Shown here: in pieces, positions 44,783 to 53,113 of the stretch | Numbering within the stretch: position 1 is the stretch's first letter | How the letters are laid out: each line of letters opens with the position of its first letter | Assembly (NCBI RefSeq): GCF_038433205.1 | Contig: NZ_JBCDNA010000002.1 | Location: forward strand, 124,001 to 188,000 | Length of the DNA stretch: 64,000 nucleotides | Direction: 5' to 3' | From: Lutimonas vermicola | GTDB taxonomy: Bacteria > Bacteroidota > Bacteroidia > Flavobacteriales > Flavobacteriaceae | The notes under the pieces: model-generated | What the model saw: the letters and a program-made list of their open reading frames with translations, nothing else | What the model was told of the DNA's origin: nothing | Databases searched by the model: none | Position numbers and translations under genes: made by a program

Positions 44783-45448
44783 TCACCACTGAATCTCCTG
44801 CTTTCCTATTTTTCTTAAATAGCTGTTTGTTTCACTAAAATGTTTGTTTCCAAACCAATAACCCCTGTTCGCACTTAGGGGTGAAGGATGACCACTGCTT
44901 AATACCAGGTGCTTCTTCTGATCTATTTTACTTCCTTTTTTCTTTGCATAACCTCCCCACAGTAAAAAAACAATGCCTTGCTTTTTTTCGGACAAGTGCT
45001 CAATGACGGCATCGGTAAAAAATTCCCAACCTTTTTTCTGGTGAGATCCTGCCTGTGAAGAGCGAACAGTAAGGGTGGCGTTTAACAATAAAACCCCCTG
45101 GTTTGCCAAATATCCGAGGTCGCCGTTGACAGGATACATTTTTCCTGTATCAGCCTGAAGTTCTTTAAAAATATTGACCAGTGACGGTGGATGAGGAATT
45201 CCTTTATGAACCGAAAAACACAAACCATTTGCCTGCCCTTCCCCGTGATAAGGGTCCTGTCCTAAAATGACGACTTTGACATTTTCAAAACTGCAGTGGT
45301 TAAATGCAGCAAAAATTTCATTGCCTTTAGGGTAGCAGTTATGGGTATGGTACTCTGAACGAACAAAGCTTACCAAATTTTTAAAGTATTCCTTTTCGAA
45401 TTCTCCCGAAAGAACCTTTTTCCAACTATCGGAGATATTTATATTCAT
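44783..45448 (-). CDS. ung: Uracil-DNA glycosylase family 1
   Basis: A 221-residue UNG that removes uracil from DNA. The catalytic motif is VILGQDPYHGEGQANGLCFS, the uracil-binding strand VLLLNATLTVR, and the minor-groove loop SSGHPSPLSANRGYW. It is divergent from the MutS2-like gene, with 41 bases between the starts. Confidence 0.97.
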   Translation of the reverse strand: MNINISDSWKKVLSGEFEKEYFKNLVSFVRSEYHTHNCYPKGNEIFAAFNHCSFENVKVVILGQDPYHGEGQANGLCFSVHKGIPHPPSLVNIFKELQADTGKMYPVNGDLGYLANQGVLLLNATLTVRSSQAGSHQKKGWEFFTDAVIEHLSEKKQGIVFLLWGGYAKKKGSKIDQKKHLVLSSGHPSPLSANRGYWFGNKHFSETNSYLRKIGKQEIQW

Positions 45449-45462
45449 AGTATAAATTTGGT

Positions 45463-45470
45463 TATTTTTG
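45463..45470 (+). promoter_or_regulatory. -7 box for the MutS2-like gene (second candidate at 45453)
   Basis: TATTTTTG here and TAAATTTG at 45453-45460 both match TAnnTTTG on the plus strand, directly upstream of the TTG start at 45490. Confidence 0.45.
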
Positions 45471-45476
45471 TCATTA

Positions 45477-45484
45477 CAAATTTA
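45477..45484 (-). promoter_or_regulatory. -7 box for ung
   Basis: On the minus strand TAAATTTG matches TAnnTTTG, 28 bases before the ung ATG at 45448. Confidence 0.45.
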
Positions 45485-45489
45485 AGCGT

Positions 45490-47751
45490 TTGGGAAACAA
45501 AATCACAGATAAAACATTAATTGACCTGGAATTTTCAACAGTTCTGGATACCATCGAGGAATATTGCATTTCGGATCTCGGAAGAAGCAAGGTAAAACAA
45601 ATAAGACCCATAAGCCGCGTTCTTGAATTAAAATCAGAATTGAATCAGGTAAATGAATACTTGGCATCTTTTGAAAATGAAAACCGGATACCAAGCCATT
45701 ACTTTGAAGAAATAAGCAAAGAAATTTCTCTTTTAGGTATTGAAGACAGTTTTCTTGAAGGAGCTTCTTTTATCAAGATTGCCGCCATATCTGAAAATGT
45801 CAACAATCTGTTGTTGTTTTTTAAAAAGTTTAAAGAGTATTACCCAACACTTTTTGCTGAGTCGGAAGACATTGAATTCAATAATTTTATCGGAAAACAC
45901 ATTAAGTCGCTCATCTCTCCATTTGGGGAATTGGTAGACGATGCCTCCCCTGCCCTTCAGCATATCAGAAAAGAAATGAACAAGATAAGAGGGCAATTAG
46001 GTGGGAGTTTTAATAAAGCCCTTGCGCATTATGCGGCTCTGGATTATCTTGACGACATCAGAGAGTCCGTTGTTGACAATCAAAGAGTTTTAGCCGTGCA
46101 AGCGATGTACAGAAGGAAAGTTAACGGAGCGATCATGGGAAATTCAAAAACCGGAAGTATCGTGTTTATTGCACCTGAAGCCACGCTTCAATTGTCAAGG
46201 GAGCTTCAAAACATCAAATACGAGGAGCAGGAGGAAATTGTAAAGATCCTTAAAAACCTTACCAATAGCATCAGGCCCTATGCACCTCTTCTTAAAAAAT
46301 ATCAAGACTACCTCGCTCATTTAGACAGCGTTGGCGCCAGAGCAAAATACGCCGTTAGCATAAGGGCATGTTTGCCAAAAATAGTAAGTGACAAGATAAT
46401 TTATTTTAAAGAAGCCTATCACCCCATTTTATGGCTTGAAAACACGCATAAAGGTCTGGTGACAATTCCCCAAACCCTTGAACTCAATAAAACACAACAG
46501 ATCATTGTGATTTCAGGGCCCAATGCCGGAGGTAAAAGTATCACCTTAAAAACCATCGGGTTACTTCAGGTAATGCTGCAAAGTGCCATCTTGATACCGG
46601 TACATGAAAGAAGCGAAGTAAGTATTTTTGATAAAATCCTCACCGATATAGGAGACAATCAATCTATTGAAAATCAGCTGAGCACCTACAGCTACAGACT
46701 CAAGAACATGAGGAATTTTCTTAAGAGATGCAATGACAACACCTTATTCCTTATTGATGAATTTGGCACCGGGAGCGACCCTGAACTGGGAGGCGCTCTT
46801 GCCGAAGTATTTCTGGAGGAATTTTATGAGAAAGGAGCCTTTGGCATTATCACCACCCACTATTCGAATTTAAAAGTTCTGGCGAGTGAATTAGAACATG
46901 TGACCAATGCTAATATGCAATTTGATCAAAAATCTCTGGAACCTTTATTTAAGTTACACACAGGACAAGCCGGAAGTTCTTTTACTTTCGAAGTAGCTCA
47001 AAAGAATGGCATCCCTTTTAGTTTGATTAACAGAGCCAAAAAAAAGGTGGAAAAAGAAAAAATACGCCTTGACAAAACCATTGCCAAGTTACAAAGGGAA
47101 AGGAATGAGTTGCAAAAAAAAGCAGACAACCTTGTCAAGGAGCAGAACTCAGCCAGGGCAGGCGCAAAAAAACTCATGCAGCAGCAAGAAAAAATACAGG
47201 ATAAAATAGAAAGCTTCCAGGAGCTCTATGACAACAACCAAAAAATGCTTTCATATGGACGGAAAACCAATGAATTATTAAACAAATTCTTTCAAACCAG
47301 GAATAAAAAAGAACTCAGGGAGGAATTCACCAAATGGTCGTTGATAGAACAAACAAAAAACGAATTGGCCAAAAACGAAAAGATCAAAGCTGAGTTACAT
47401 AAAAAAAATGATCAGAAGGAGAAACCTCTGTCAAAAAGAGAAAGAACCAAGATCAACAAGGAGCTTAAACAGAGACAACGACTAAAAGAAGCCGAACTGA
47501 AAAAGACCGAACAGGAAATCTTGCCCGAGGTAAAAAAAATAAGGGTTAAAAAAGAAAAGGTAAAAAGAGAAAAAGCCATCTTTATAAAAGACTATCAATT
47601 TCAAGTCAACGATACAGTTAGGTTAAAAGAAGGTAATGCCAAGGGTACGGTTGAGAAAATAGAAAAAAACACAGCCACTATTAATTACGGCATGTTTACT
47701 GCCAAAACAGACCTGACCCAGCTGGAACTCGTAAAAAAGGGAAAAAAATAA
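45490..47751 (+). CDS. MutS2-like ATPase without a visible Smr domain
   Basis: A 753-residue protein read from TTG. It has the MutS2 arrangement: N-terminal TLIDLEFSTVLDTIEEYCIS, a helical core, the ATPase with Walker A VISGPNAGGKSITLKTIG and LIDEFGTGSDPELGGALAEV, and a long charged coiled coil (residues 505-680). The C-terminus ends after a small KOW-like beta region (VNDTVRLKEGNAKGTVEKIE) with no LDLHG or HGxGxG of the Smr nuclease. MutS2 proteins act in recombination control or ribosome rescue. Confidence 0.9.
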   Translation: MGNKITDKTLIDLEFSTVLDTIEEYCISDLGRSKVKQIRPISRVLELKSELNQVNEYLASFENENRIPSHYFEEISKEISLLGIEDSFLEGASFIKIAAISENVNNLLLFFKKFKEYYPTLFAESEDIEFNNFIGKHIKSLISPFGELVDDASPALQHIRKEMNKIRGQLGGSFNKALAHYAALDYLDDIRESVVDNQRVLAVQAMYRRKVNGAIMGNSKTGSIVFIAPEATLQLSRELQNIKYEEQEEIVKILKNLTNSIRPYAPLLKKYQDYLAHLDSVGARAKYAVSIRACLPKIVSDKIIYFKEAYHPILWLENTHKGLVTIPQTLELNKTQQIIVISGPNAGGKSITLKTIGLLQVMLQSAILIPVHERSEVSIFDKILTDIGDNQSIENQLSTYSYRLKNMRNFLKRCNDNTLFLIDEFGTGSDPELGGALAEVFLEEFYEKGAFGIITTHYSNLKVLASELEHVTNANMQFDQKSLEPLFKLHTGQAGSSFTFEVAQKNGIPFSLINRAKKKVEKEKIRLDKTIAKLQRERNELQKKADNLVKEQNSARAGAKKLMQQQEKIQDKIESFQELYDNNQKMLSYGRKTNELLNKFFQTRNKKELREEFTKWSLIEQTKNELAKNEKIKAELHKKNDQKEKPLSKRERTKINKELKQRQRLKEAELKKTEQEILPEVKKIRVKKEKVKREKAIFIKDYQFQVNDTVRLKEGNAKGTVEKIEKNTATINYGMFTAKTDLTQLELVKKGKK

Positions 47752-47757
47752 GCAGGG

Positions 47758-47985
47758 TTATTCTTCGGCGTATCTTTCCATTTCCCTGTCATAGAAAATA
47801 CTGGCCTCTTCTATAAGTGTGGTTATTTCAATCGCAATTTCCGACTCATCGCCTCTTAATTCATCCAGCCATTCAATATCATCATTTAACAAATTAATGA
47901 TAAACTGCGGGTATTCTGTATGAATGATAAAAATATCCTCCGGGTGATCTGTATTGTCCCCTAATAAAAATTTTGGTAATGTCAT
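47758..47985 (-). CDS. Small conserved acidic protein, unknown function
   Basis: From the ATG at 47985 (MTLPKFLLGDNTDHPEDIFI) it has 75 residues; the longer in-frame ATG at 48036 adds 17 residues that look like noise. The rest reads IIHTEYPQFIINLLNDDIEW and EIAIEITTLIEEASIFYDRE. Proteins of this kind are common in Flavobacteriaceae, but no function is known to me. No signal peptide or membrane segment. Confidence 0.75.
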   Translation of the reverse strand: MTLPKFLLGDNTDHPEDIFIIHTEYPQFIINLLNDDIEWLDELRGDESEIAIEITTLIEEASIFYDREMERYAEE

Positions 47986-48163
47986 TGACTTTCTTTTTTT
48001 GATTCTCCCCCACATGGTCTGTAAAAAAACACCCATTTGGAAAAATCGCTGGTAAAATTATTAAAATGATGTTCAATCTTGCCGAGTTTCAAAGTTAATC
48101 ATTTTACCAGGATAAGCAATTTGACAAAAAAAAGTATTTTTACACTTCAATATTTAAGAACCT

Positions 48164-50110
48164 ATGAACAAAAGAACCGTTTTTTCGATGCTTAACACGG
48201 CAGTTTCGAAGTACCCAAATGACCCTTATTTAAGTTCAAAAAGCGATCATGGATGGGAAAGGACTTCCTTTAGTGAAGCACAATCAAGAGCAAGGCTGCT
48301 CGCATCTGCTTTTTTGGAATTAGGCGTTGATAAAGACAGCAAAGTAGCTATTCTATCCGAAGCCAAGACCGACTGGATCATAGCCGAATTCGCAGCCTTG
48401 TATACCGGAGGAATTTCAGTTCCGCTATCTATTAAATTACTTCCGGAAGAAGTTCCGTTCAGGGTGAATCATTCAGACTCAATTCTGTTTGTTATTTCTG
48501 AAAACACTTTGGAAAAAGTAATCAGCCAATGGGATAAATATAAAAATAAGTCACTCCGCTTGGTGGTGCTGGACAAGCCTTCTGAAAAAATCAGCAAGCA
48601 ATGTGCTCAATACGAATTTAATGAAGATGACCTTCTTTTTATAGAAGACCTTTATGCGATAGGAAAAGAGAACATAGAGCATCATCAGGAACGTCTTTCT
48701 CGTATCGAACAGGAAACAAAAGAAGACCAGGTCGTTACGATCTCTTATACTTCTGGTACCACAGGGAACCCCAAGGGCATTATGCTTACGCATCTTAATT
48801 ATTATTCCAACAGTCATGCTGCCGTTTCTACCTTTCAAATCAAAGAGAAGATTTCTACGCTGCTCATCCTCCCTACCGATCACTCCTTTGCCCACACCGT
48901 TGGCATATATACCGCTTTGGTAAAAGGGCTTTCCCTTCATTTTGTTGATGCCCGTGGCGGGAGTGTAAACGCTCTGAAAAACATTCCTGCCAACTTAGTC
49001 GAAGCAGAATCTAACTTTCTTCTGACCGTACCGGCTTTAACCAGTAATTTCATACAAAAATTTAAAGATGGCATCAAGGCCAAGGGCCCATTAATCGAAG
49101 GAATTTTCAATCGGGGGATTGAGGCTGCCATCAAAAGGAATGGAGATGGTTTTTCAAAACCGGGCATCGGTATACAACTTGCTACTTATTTAAATGTCTT
49201 TATAGCAGAAAAACTAATTTTTAGTAAACTTAGGTTGATTTTTGGTCCCAAAATTGAATTTTTTGTGGGAGGTGGGGCATTACTTGATATCAAGCAGCAA
49301 CAATTCTACAAGGCCATAGGAGTTCCTGTATATCAGGGATATGGCTTAACCGAGGCGACCCCGATTATTTCAACAAACACCCCCTATAATCATAAAATGG
49401 GCACATCCGGTAAAGTACTTAAGGGTATAAACTGTAAAATTTGCGATGATCAGGGCAAAGAATTGCCTCAAGGCCATAAAGGAGAAATAGTGATTCAGGG
49501 AGATAATGTAATGAAGGGCTACTATAAAAATGATGCTGCCACTTTAGAAACCATCAGGCAAGGTTGGTTACACACCGGGGATCTGGGATATATTGATGAA
49601 GATGATTTTTTGGTGGTGGTAGGCAGAGAAAAGGCCCTGCTTATTTCTGAAGATGGTGAAAAATACTCTCCTGAAGAAATAGAGGAGGCTATCGTAAACA
49701 GTGCTTCCGTAATAAAGCAGATCATGATCTACAATGACCACCAAAAATATACTACTTCCCTGATTTCGCTAGATAAAAAAGCTTTGGGTGAAATGGTTAA
49801 AAAAGAATCAATTAAAAGTTTTGAGGCATTGAACAAGCGACTTAAGGAAGACCTGTTATTGTTTTCAAAACAAAGAGAATTCGAAGGTAAATTCCCAGGG
49901 AAATGGATCCCGTCCAATTTTCAGATCATAGAGGAAGAATTCTCTGAAGAAAATCAAATGATCAATTCCACCTTGAAAATGGTACGACACAAAATAACCC
50001 AAACTTATCAAGACAGACTCGATCTGATGTATGCGAGCAAAGCGCAGGATAAGTCCCAGGAAGAAAACATAAAGATTCTCAAACGATTCATTAAGTTACC
50101 CACAGACTAA
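48164..50110 (+). CDS. AMP-dependent synthetase, long-chain acyl-CoA ligase type
   Basis: A 648-residue adenylate-forming enzyme. Phosphate-binding motif VTISYTSGTTGNPKGIMLTH, then YQGYGLTEATPIISTNTP, and GWLHTGDLGYIDEDDFLVVV. The size and the segment LLILPTDHSFAHTVGIYTAL place it with the FAA1/FadD15-type long-chain ligases. It activates fatty acids for membrane lipid use or beta-oxidation. A GNAT gene follows 13 bases downstream. Confidence 0.92.
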   Translation: MNKRTVFSMLNTAVSKYPNDPYLSSKSDHGWERTSFSEAQSRARLLASAFLELGVDKDSKVAILSEAKTDWIIAEFAALYTGGISVPLSIKLLPEEVPFRVNHSDSILFVISENTLEKVISQWDKYKNKSLRLVVLDKPSEKISKQCAQYEFNEDDLLFIEDLYAIGKENIEHHQERLSRIEQETKEDQVVTISYTSGTTGNPKGIMLTHLNYYSNSHAAVSTFQIKEKISTLLILPTDHSFAHTVGIYTALVKGLSLHFVDARGGSVNALKNIPANLVEAESNFLLTVPALTSNFIQKFKDGIKAKGPLIEGIFNRGIEAAIKRNGDGFSKPGIGIQLATYLNVFIAEKLIFSKLRLIFGPKIEFFVGGGALLDIKQQQFYKAIGVPVYQGYGLTEATPIISTNTPYNHKMGTSGKVLKGINCKICDDQGKELPQGHKGEIVIQGDNVMKGYYKNDAATLETIRQGWLHTGDLGYIDEDDFLVVVGREKALLISEDGEKYSPEEIEEAIVNSASVIKQIMIYNDHQKYTTSLISLDKKALGEMVKKESIKSFEALNKRLKEDLLLFSKQREFEGKFPGKWIPSNFQIIEEEFSEENQMINSTLKMVRHKITQTYQDRLDLMYASKAQDKSQEENIKILKRFIKLPTD

Positions 50111-50123
50111 TTATTGCAATAAC

Positions 50124-50558
50124 ATGCCAAAAGTCGTTCAAATTAACATGGATAGTCCTCTGTATCAAAAGGAACGTGAACTGAGGAACAAGGTGCTTTT
50201 AAGACCTATTGGCATTCCTGATTTTGGCTGGGAAATGAATGATTCAAAATCCTGGCATTTTGTTGCCCTGGAACAAGGCAAACTCATTGGCTGTGTATTG
50301 CTCCTTCCTCTTGATATCAAAAATAAAAAAGGCCAATTAATGCAAATGGCCGTTGAGCATACCTGGCAGGGAAAAGGGATAGGCAAACTTCTTGTTGGTT
50401 CATTATTGAGCTTTGCCCGAAAAGCTGGCCTGGAAGAGATCGAGATCCATTCCCGTGCTGAGGTTACTTCATTTTATGAGCAATTGGGATTTCAGACTAT
50501 TGGTGAAGAATTTAAGGAGGTTGGCATCAAGCACAGGTATATGTCGCTACAATTGTGA
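50124..50558 (+). CDS. GNAT family N-acetyltransferase
   Basis: A 144-residue acetyltransferase: LRNKVLLRPIGIPDFGWEMN, then motif A QMAVEHTWQGKGIGKLLVGS with the acetyl-CoA pyrophosphate loop (QGKGIG), and FYEQLGFQTIGEEF near the end. It resembles the ElaA/YjcF-like group; the substrate is unknown. Probably cotranscribed with the ligase. Confidence 0.9.
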   Translation: MPKVVQINMDSPLYQKERELRNKVLLRPIGIPDFGWEMNDSKSWHFVALEQGKLIGCVLLLPLDIKNKKGQLMQMAVEHTWQGKGIGKLLVGSLLSFARKAGLEEIEIHSRAEVTSFYEQLGFQTIGEEFKEVGIKHRYMSLQL

Positions 50559-50579
50559 TACTCAAACGAACCCCATTTT

Positions 50580-51284
50580 TTAACCCTGGTTTTGCTTTAG
50601 CTTCTTATTTTTCGAAAACCTTAGAAATAAAAATAAATTCAGCAATATCAGTGAAAAAGCATAGGCGGTGTCTTCAACCGGAATTGTCATCAATCTGATC
50701 CCCAGATTCTCTGCATCATTGTACCATACAACCTGCTCCTCTATTCCGAAACCCGTGAGCACCCCGTTCACTATAAAAAATGGGATCAGCATAAACAGAA
50801 AAGTGATGTAAAACGTTCTTAATAATTCTGGAGAGTAACTTTTGACAATGCCCAGAACCACGATGGCGAAGAGCATATCAACGGCAGTATAAGCCTTCGA
50901 AAAATTGAATAGGAATACCAAAGCAAATACAACGAACAAAAACATAGAAATCCTATTGGTCAACTTTTCACTTAATATCAGCTTGGGATTAATCTCCAAA
51001 ATAGCTACATGTGTAAATATACAGGCGTAAGGAATACAGATAAAGAAAAGCCATTCCTCAATGGGTAAATGCAAGATGTAAATACCCGAAAGATAGGCTT
51101 CATTAAATCCCCAATACCCCTGGACCGTAAAGTAGACATCCCAGATAATGAATGGGATCAAAGTAATCAAAAACGCTTTAAAAAGAGACTTCCATTGCCT
51201 GTAAAGCCTGATCCTCGGGTGAAAAGAAACCAAAAAAGGAACAGAAATAGAGAGCAGATCTATCCAAAGGTAGAGTGACATCAT
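50580..51284 (-). CDS. crtY: Lycopene beta-cyclase (fused CrtYc/CrtYd type)
   Basis: A 234-residue membrane protein from the ATG at 51284, with about seven hydrophobic segments. Two copies of the cyclase motif PxE(E/D) are visible, one per half: HLPIEEWLFF and TIPVEDTAYAF, the latter in WYNDAENLGIRLMTIPVEDT. It closes both ends of lycopene to give beta-carotene. Its ATG overlaps the crtZ stop (TAATG), so the two are translationally coupled. It is the last gene of the crt operon. Confidence 0.92.
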   Translation of the reverse strand: MMSLYLWIDLLSISVPFLVSFHPRIRLYRQWKSLFKAFLITLIPFIIWDVYFTVQGYWGFNEAYLSGIYILHLPIEEWLFFICIPYACIFTHVAILEINPKLILSEKLTNRISMFLFVVFALVFLFNFSKAYTAVDMLFAIVVLGIVKSYSPELLRTFYITFLFMLIPFFIVNGVLTGFGIEEQVVWYNDAENLGIRLMTIPVEDTAYAFSLILLNLFLFLRFSKNKKLKQNQG

Positions 51285-51733
51285 TAATATTGTCCTTTGT
51301 AGTACTTCATTGGAACCCATAGCATTCCAAAACATTCACCGTCATGCTTGCCTAAATGCTTATGGTGTATTTTATGAGCTCTTCTCAATGCCAAAAGGTA
51401 TGGGTTCTTGGTTTTTCGCCAAATCTTAATTCGCTGATGGATAAACAGGTCATGGATAACAAAATAAACAACACCATAAATAAATACTCCTATCCCTATA
51501 CCTAAACTAATCTGCCAGCCAAAAATTGACCATAAGGCAAAAGCGGTGATCGAAATCACAGCAAAAAAAACGAAAAATGAATCGTTGCGTTCTAAAAAAG
51601 AATCATGGTTATCCCTAACGTGATGGTCTTCGTGTAAATTCCAAAAAAACCCGTGCATCACGTATTTATGCATTCCCCAAGCCACCCCTTCCATAAGGAC
51701 AGCGGTAATCAAAATTGTAAAAAACAAAATCAT
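51284..51733 (-). CDS. crtZ: Beta-carotene hydroxylase
   Basis: A 149-residue member of the fatty acid hydroxylase/CrtZ group with four membrane segments. The di-iron histidine motifs are HKYVMHGFFWNLHEDHH, VIHDLFIHQR and RRAHKIHHKHLG. It adds 3-hydroxyl groups to beta-carotene to give zeaxanthin. It lies between an unknown secreted protein gene and crtY. Confidence 0.95.
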   Translation of the reverse strand: MILFFTILITAVLMEGVAWGMHKYVMHGFFWNLHEDHHVRDNHDSFLERNDSFFVFFAVISITAFALWSIFGWQISLGIGIGVFIYGVVYFVIHDLFIHQRIKIWRKTKNPYLLALRRAHKIHHKHLGKHDGECFGMLWVPMKYYKGQY

Positions 51734-51748
51734 TTTTTTATATTTAAA

Positions 51749-52276
51749 TTAACTCTCTTCTTCTACATTTATCTGAAGTAAGGCATCTTTAAGATCTTTA
51801 TTCTTAGTGATGCTTAACAAATTCTTGATCATTGTGTTTTTATATGACAATTCAATGGGAGCAGTCGCCAAATGTCTTTCTAAATAGGCCATATCACTTT
51901 CAATATCCTTTTGATAATTAAGCATGCTTGGCACATTTAGCTGGATCAACAACCTAAGATACACGTTTTCCACTTCCTTGCCCTCACTGATCAGTTGCTC
52001 AAGGGTTTTTTTACCATCGTTGAAATATTTCAATTTCGAAATGGGTGAAAATACATAATTTGCCATCATACAGGTTCCGGCAGCCTGATAAGCTTTGATC
52101 ATTTTCATCTCTGTCTCCTTCGCCCGGTCATATTCAAAAGCCAGTATTTTTTGAATATCAGCTTCATTTTTTATTTCCTGAAATTCTATTCTGATGGTTT
52201 CAAGAGATGATTTTTCCTGCGCCTTACTCATCAAACTTATAAGTAATAAAACTACTATGAATATTTGTTTTCTCAA
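51749..52276 (-). CDS. Secreted protein of the carotenoid operon, function unknown
   Basis: A 175-residue protein with signal peptide MRKQIFIVVLLLISLMSKAQ and an otherwise helical sequence (ILAFEYDRAKETEMKMIKAY, KTLEQLISEGKEVENVYLRL, KNTMIKNLLSITKNKDLKDA). I know no named family. Its start overlaps the crtB stop by four bases, and 15 bases separate it from crtZ. A protein of this kind sits at the same place in crt operons of other Flavobacteriaceae as far as I recall. A role in carotenoid placement in the envelope is a guess. Confidence 0.8.
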   Translation of the reverse strand: MRKQIFIVVLLLISLMSKAQEKSSLETIRIEFQEIKNEADIQKILAFEYDRAKETEMKMIKAYQAAGTCMMANYVFSPISKLKYFNDGKKTLEQLISEGKEVENVYLRLLIQLNVPSMLNYQKDIESDMAYLERHLATAPIELSYKNTMIKNLLSITKNKDLKDALLQINVEEES

Positions 52277-53112
52277 AGTAAATTCAACTTGTAATTCACA
52301 AAAGATTTAGTCAACAGAAACATTTTCATCGGATTACTTATGCGTATTCTTTTTTCTCTAATTTCGCTAGCCTTGGTAGACGTAAGTTTTCTCAACAATT
52401 TCCTGTAATATATAAAAGCTGTATATACCCCAAATTTTGCCTCAATAGGCAATTGTACAATTCCAGCGTAAGCATCATGAAAATCTCTCTCTATTTCAGC
52501 AATGATTTGCTGCTTTGCCGCTCCATCAATAATACCTCCTTCTATATGAGGAAAATAAGATCGGTGAAGATTCTCTGTATCGTCTTTCAAATCCCGGAGA
52601 AAATTGACTTTTTGAAAAGCACTTCCCAATTTCATCGCAGGTTCCTTGAGCCTGCTATATTGACCCTGATCACCCTGAACGAATACTTTTAAGCACATTA
52701 AGCCAACTACATCTGCCGACCCGTATATATAATCTTCATATTCCTGAATACTTTCATATTCATGTTTGTAAAGATCGGCACGCATACTTTTCATAAAATG
52801 ATCAATCAAATCGGCATCTATTTTGTGTTTGTTAACTACGTCCTGAAAAGAGTTTAAAATCGGATTTAAACTAATTCCCCTATCGATGGCATGGTATAGG
52901 TCCTTTTCAAATTCATCGAGTAAAATCTTTTTGTCATAATCATGAAATGTATCAACAATCTCATCTGCAAATCTTACGAATCCGTAAATGGCATAGATAT
53001 CTTTTTGAATTTTAGGTGACAACATTTTAACCGCCAGGGTAAAGGAAGTACTGTACATGCTGGTCACCTTGTGCGAGCAGCTATACGATAGTTTGTCAAA
53101 TAGTTCTTTCAT
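52273..53112 (-). CDS. crtB: Phytoene synthase
   Basis: A 279-residue squalene/phytoene synthase that joins two geranylgeranyl diphosphates. The Asp-rich motifs are RFADEIVDTFHDYD and NFLRDLKDDTENLHRSYFP. Other marks are YSTSFTLAVKML and DIYAIYGFVRF. It follows crtI by one base. Confidence 0.96.
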   Translation of the reverse strand: MKELFDKLSYSCSHKVTSMYSTSFTLAVKMLSPKIQKDIYAIYGFVRFADEIVDTFHDYDKKILLDEFEKDLYHAIDRGISLNPILNSFQDVVNKHKIDADLIDHFMKSMRADLYKHEYESIQEYEDYIYGSADVVGLMCLKVFVQGDQGQYSRLKEPAMKLGSAFQKVNFLRDLKDDTENLHRSYFPHIEGGIIDGAAKQQIIAEIERDFHDAYAGIVQLPIEAKFGVYTAFIYYRKLLRKLTSTKASEIREKRIRISNPMKMFLLTKSFVNYKLNLL

Positions 53113-53113
53113 A

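Noticed and set aside
48551..48940. A 129-codon minus-strand open frame inside the acyl-CoA ligase gene
   Set aside because: It is antisense to a complete conserved enzyme and has no recognisable domain.
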